Source of the DNA: Tenrec ecaudatus
Taxonomy: Eukaryota > Chordata > Mammalia > Afrosoricida > Tenrecidae
Length of the DNA: 64,000 nucleotides
Assembly: GCF_050624435.1 (NCBI RefSeq)
Contig: NC_134542.1
Span: 13,537,497 to 13,601,496, forward strand
Reading direction: 5' to 3'
This document shows positions 27,601 through 32,900 of the stretch, piece after piece. The position numbers and the translations under genes were made by a program. Numbering within the stretch: the stretch's first letter is position 1; each line of letters opens with the position of its first letter. The notes below the pieces were generated by a model that searched no databases, had not been told where the DNA came from, and saw only the letters and a program-made list of their open reading frames with translations.

Positions 27601-29854
27601 CAGGCCTCTGCAGACTGTCAGATGAGCTTCACTTCCTCCTTTGTGCCCCTTATTTATTCCAAGGCCCAAAGCCAAAATGAAAGGTCCCATTACAGTAAAT
27701 GACATAGACTGCTCCACTAGCCTGATCCTCCTAGATGTGTGAAAATACCGTATACACTTGAGTATAAACTGACCCGAATGTCAGCCGAGGCAACTAATTT
27801 TACCACAACTGCGTAAAAAATGTGCTGAAAAACTTGCCTTATACACAAGTAAATACGATAAGTAGAACCTGACATGATGCAAGGCATCTGAGTGGCACAG
27901 TGCGTTAAACGGGGGGCTGCTAACCTCAAGGCTAGCGGTTTGTACCCACCAGCTGTGCCAAGAGGAGGAGATGAAGCCACCTGCTCCCCTAAAGGTTTAC
28001 AATCTCAGAAACCACACGGAGCAGTTCTACTCTGTCCTACCAGGTCCTTAGGAGATGGGATCAGCCCGGGGGCAGCGGGTTTGGTTTTGATTTGGGTTGG
28101 CATTGCACATTCATTGGCAAATCTTACAAGTGCATCCAGGGGCATGAATTCCAGTAAGCCAGAATGCCAAGTGGCACTCTTGGCATACATCCCATACCAC
28201 TATCGATATCAAATGGCTTCAATTAATACCCATGTGTTCATTTTAGTCGTAACAGAAAATAATAGCATGTCATACAATTGATTTCACAGACATTCACTTA
28301 AATAAATGTATGTAGGCGAGTAAAATGGAACCATTTTCAATGAGATTTTGCAAGCAGCAGTTTAATCAATATGCAGATGTGACAAAAAGATATAATGAGC
28401 AAGTGACTGAAATTTGGCGTGGATGACAGGGGATTGTAAGCTCCCGTGCACCTCTAGTGGACTCCATGGGTGGTGTGAGTCACGACTGGGTTCAGCTGTG
28501 ACCCAAAGGTGGGAGGTGGCAGTCCACGCTGAAACACCTGGGAGAACGACGTGGTGGTTTACTTCTGAGAAATCAACCATTGCAAACCCAGTGGAGTACA
28601 GTTCTGCTGTGACTCAGAGACGACTCAGTGGCTAAATGTTGGGCTGCTAACCGAAAGATCAGTGGTTCAAACCCACCAGTCGCTGAACAGAAGAATGAGG
28701 AGGCAGCCATCATCCTTCTGTAAAGATTGACTTTTTCAAAAACCCTGTGGAACAGTTCCAGTCTATCCCAATCAGAAGTGACTCAATGGCAATGGGTACA
28801 ATAGCTGATTGACGGACCAACGGTGGCTCAGTGATTAAGCTGTTACTGCTGAGAGGTCAGCTGTGTAAGCCCACTAGTCCCCGTGCCCCAGGTGAGAAAT
28901 GAGGCACTCCGCTTTGCAGTCTGAAAACCCCATGGGCCATCCATTAGGGTGGAGAAGAGTCACAGTCAACTTGCAGACAGTGAGGTTAGTGGCTGATTGA
29001 TGTGTTGGAGAACAGCAGACAAGATAGGCAGACAGGGCGGTAGGGGACAAGGCAGTGTACAAGGAGCAGGTGTCCCACGGCTGATGCAAGCAATTGCTTC
29101 TGCTTCCAGTCGTGGAGCATAGACGAGACTCCATGGAGGAGATAAGCTCGCCTTCAGCCAGTACTCTTCCCCCCATAGGTCAATGCCGGCCCCATGGCCT
29201 ACGCAAGAGCTTTCCTTGAAGAAACCAATGCAAAGAAATACCCTGACAACCAAGTAAAGCTTCTAAAGGAAATATTCAGGTAAGCTTTTCCCTGTGGTTA
29301 GTGGAAGGTGATTCCTTAAGACCCCTTAGACAAGAAGTCATAAGTCTCCCAGGAAGCTCCTTAACCAACCCTCTTCTTGGGGGCGGAATATAACAGCAGC
29401 CACACTTGGGGTTGGCACTGTCTCTGGCTCACATTTTACTTGCTTACTGCCGTCCCAAAAGACAATTTGCAGATGCTTGCGGGCAGGCCCTCGATGTGAA
29501 CGAGCGTCTAATCAAGGAGGACCAGCTGGAGTACCAGGAAGAGTTGAGGTCCCACTACAAGGACATGCTCAGCGAACTCTCCGCTGTCATGAATGAGCAG
29601 GTGAGGTTCTGTGGTGTGCTTGAAGCAATGGATGCATGGAAAGCGCCCAATTTATGCCTAGCATAAGAAAGGACCAGGATGCTGTTTGCTTACTGCAGCT
29701 GAAATCACTGCACCTTAAATGTTGCAGCATGGTCCTTTCCACCTGGGCAAAGCTCGCCTGGCCGCAATGAAGACCAGATGGGGGAGGGGAAGGAATGGAT
29801 TAAAGGAGAGACTCCAAATGCTTTCTGCTGTTTGCAGGAATGTGTATTCCTAAC

Positions 29855-29931
<77 letters not shown>

Positions 29932-32900
29932 AGCTTGTTGGTTTCCAGAACTGATGGGTCCTCTTAGTCACTAAGAGACACCAGTTGCATTCCCGCAAGT
30001 GTGTGTTCCCACTCCTGCCACCACTGCTCAAGGACTTCACAAATCTTCCTCTTCCCCCCCCCCACTTCTCCTCTTGAAAGGGGGCACGAGTCCCTTCCAC
30101 TGTGAGCTCCACAGCTCAGGCCCTGGGACTCTGCATACTCAGCGAGAGAACCAAGACTCTCTATAGAGACTGCGCCTCCTGAAGGCTGACCGAGTTAGAA
30201 TAAAGCTCAACTCATCTCACAAGCAAATCGGCTGGGATTTCTGGCATATGTTTAGCATTTTTTATAGGGCAATGGAAAAAATATATATAGGGCCTCCCAG
30301 AATCACAGTACTTGGCGGGGGAAGTGTGTATGGGGGTGGAGCAAGCATGCTGAAGATCAAGTAGTCAAAAGGCAAGTGTTGCTTCTTTCAACTACTATCC
30401 AGGATCCGCGGGTGCACTCACTTGACCTGTAGCTGTCAGCACTGTGGCCCTTCCGGGGAGCGACATGTGCTCTGTACAGAACGGGGCCTCCACCTTCACT
30501 GCGCCCCACGCGTGGTGCCCCCTCCCTTCCTTCCTTGCATGGTCATCTGTTAACACGAGCCATGAAAGGCGGTCTAGAGATCCTTCATTCTAATTGCATT
30601 TCACCAAATTTGTGTCCTTTTTCTTCCCTGTTCTAACCTCCGTTTTTAAGACTCCACACTGTTGTTGGGTGTTGTCTAGCTACTTTATGTAAATTAAGCG
30701 CAAAACAGTGTCCAGTCCTGAGTCGTCCTCACAGTAGTTTCTTGGTTTGAGCTCCTTGTTGAAGTTTCCATGTCATTGAAGGACTTCCTCATTTCTTGTC
30801 TTTCTTTGCTCTCCCATTATGTTAGCTCCGCAGTAGATAAACAAGAAAAATGTCTGTTGGCTTACATCCCAGAGAATTTCTCTTCCCAGCTAAAAATTCT
30901 TCCTAGTCAAGATGCTAACGGTTTGGGCTATCTAACAAAGTAATTAGGATTTAACTACCCCAGAGAGACACCTAGATGCACTACAAGGGGAGGAGAAAGC
31001 TGGCAGGGTAATAAACAGAACGAGCATTGCATCTGGACCAGGGAAGCCTCTCCCACTGTAAAGTATATCTGATCTTGAAACTCTGTGCAAAAATGTTTTT
31101 CTCTTTTTTTCCCCAACAGCTCTGTTGTGGTCCATGTTTATACAGCTTCTGTTCCTCTGTGTCTAGTATTTCCCTCAGTACTGTAAGCAAGAGTGGTATG
31201 TTTTTCTTTCCTTATACCTGCGCTGTCTTTTATGGCCTTCTGTTGTCTCTGTCTTGTCTTAGCTGTTCATTTCCCCCAGATAAGGCCACAGTGGTTAGTT
31301 GTCTCTAAGTTCTTTATTTAATCGGAGCAATCGTGTGTCCATTTCGAAGGTAGCTAACATTAAATAAAAGAACCTCCTGGTTACAGCTAAAATTAACAAG
31401 AGCATATAAGAAAAAAATGCATGTTCCACTGACTTCTAAACTATACTTGAGTTCATTTCTACCCCAAGCAAAGATATACTGTAACCCAAAGTGGTCAAAC
31501 AAAAGCACAAAGAAAAAGACTAGGCAACTAAAGGTAATGGAAAAATCCTTTCTTTTCCTGAGAACCTTTGCTAGGTAAATAAAACTTAAAAGATATGAAA
31601 TTCATTTTTAATAACAGACCAATTTGTTTAAATACCCTATAATCTATCAGTCCCACGACTAGGTATGTTATCCTAGAGAAATAAGAGTGGGGACATGAAC
31701 AGATATATGCATATCCTTGATCATGGTAGCACTGTTCACAAGAGCAAAACGATAATACCATCAACAGAAGCATAGGAAAACACACTGGTCCATACACACA
31801 ATGGGTTTCTAGGCAACGGGAAAGAATAGGGTGTATCTATGAAACACCTGGCTGAGCCCTTCATGCCGATTGAAACAAATCACTCACAAAAAGACAACTA
31901 GTCTATGGGAGCGCTATTATAAGAAGTTAAGAGACAATTTTAACACAAGAAGGCGCATCCTTTGATGGTTATCACAGGTGGAAGGGGAAATGAAAGGTGA
32001 ATGGTTACGTAGGGAGCATGCACTTATTAATGTGTGAAGGAGGAGGCAATGTATGATGAGGAAGTCAGCAGAAGAATGATGCAAGCAAAGGTAGAAACTG
32101 AGAGCATACTAGAGTTAAAGATAAACACGACTATGGGCACAGTCTTTCCATGGCAATAATCTATTGTGGGATACACGGACAGACGCCAAAGGTCGGGGGA
32201 GGAGAATGGGACCACCCACCTGAGGATATGTGGGTTTGGCAAAGAATATTTCTACAGATGTATTAGCCTATCCTGCACATATACACTGAATATAGTAGAG
32301 CATACAGAGAGCAGAGTTATGAAAACCAGTTAACCATAACCAGCCTCCTTGAGCGTATGAATTGCAGAGCCTAGAGTCTCAAGACCCTTGTTTTAGGGGA
32401 CACAAGGACAATCGGCCTAACAGAGTTCACAGAGACAATGTTCTCTGTCCTGCTTGGGTGAGTAGTGACAGAGACCTTAAGGTCTTATGTGTAGCCATGT
32501 AAGCTGTACTAATAGGACTCTCCCCAGCCAAAACCAAAAAAAGATGGAAAACACATGAAGCTTTATAGAAACAATTAGCTCAGTGGACCATGCAAAACTC
32601 AGCATCCGTGACCCTGAGACGAGAAGATCTAGACAGTAGCCAGGAACCACGCCCAACACTTCCGGAAGAGTCACATTAGAAGTTCCTCAACTGAGTGAGG
32701 GAAAATGCAGAACAAAATTCCAAATCATTTCAAAAATACCAGGATCACTGATCAGATAGAGGCTGGTCGAACTCCTAGCCCATGGCCTTGAGTCACCCGT
32801 TAGACCTGGAATTGAACTCATGCTTCTGGCTCAATGTCCACCCACACAGGGGTCCCATCTGTGAGGAGAATCATAACCCCAGTGAGGTTTGCACACCTTA

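Noticed and set aside
29705-30112. 135-aa minus-strand ORF with a long IYIYIY run
   Set aside because: The run comes from the (AT)34 microsatellite. Not coding.
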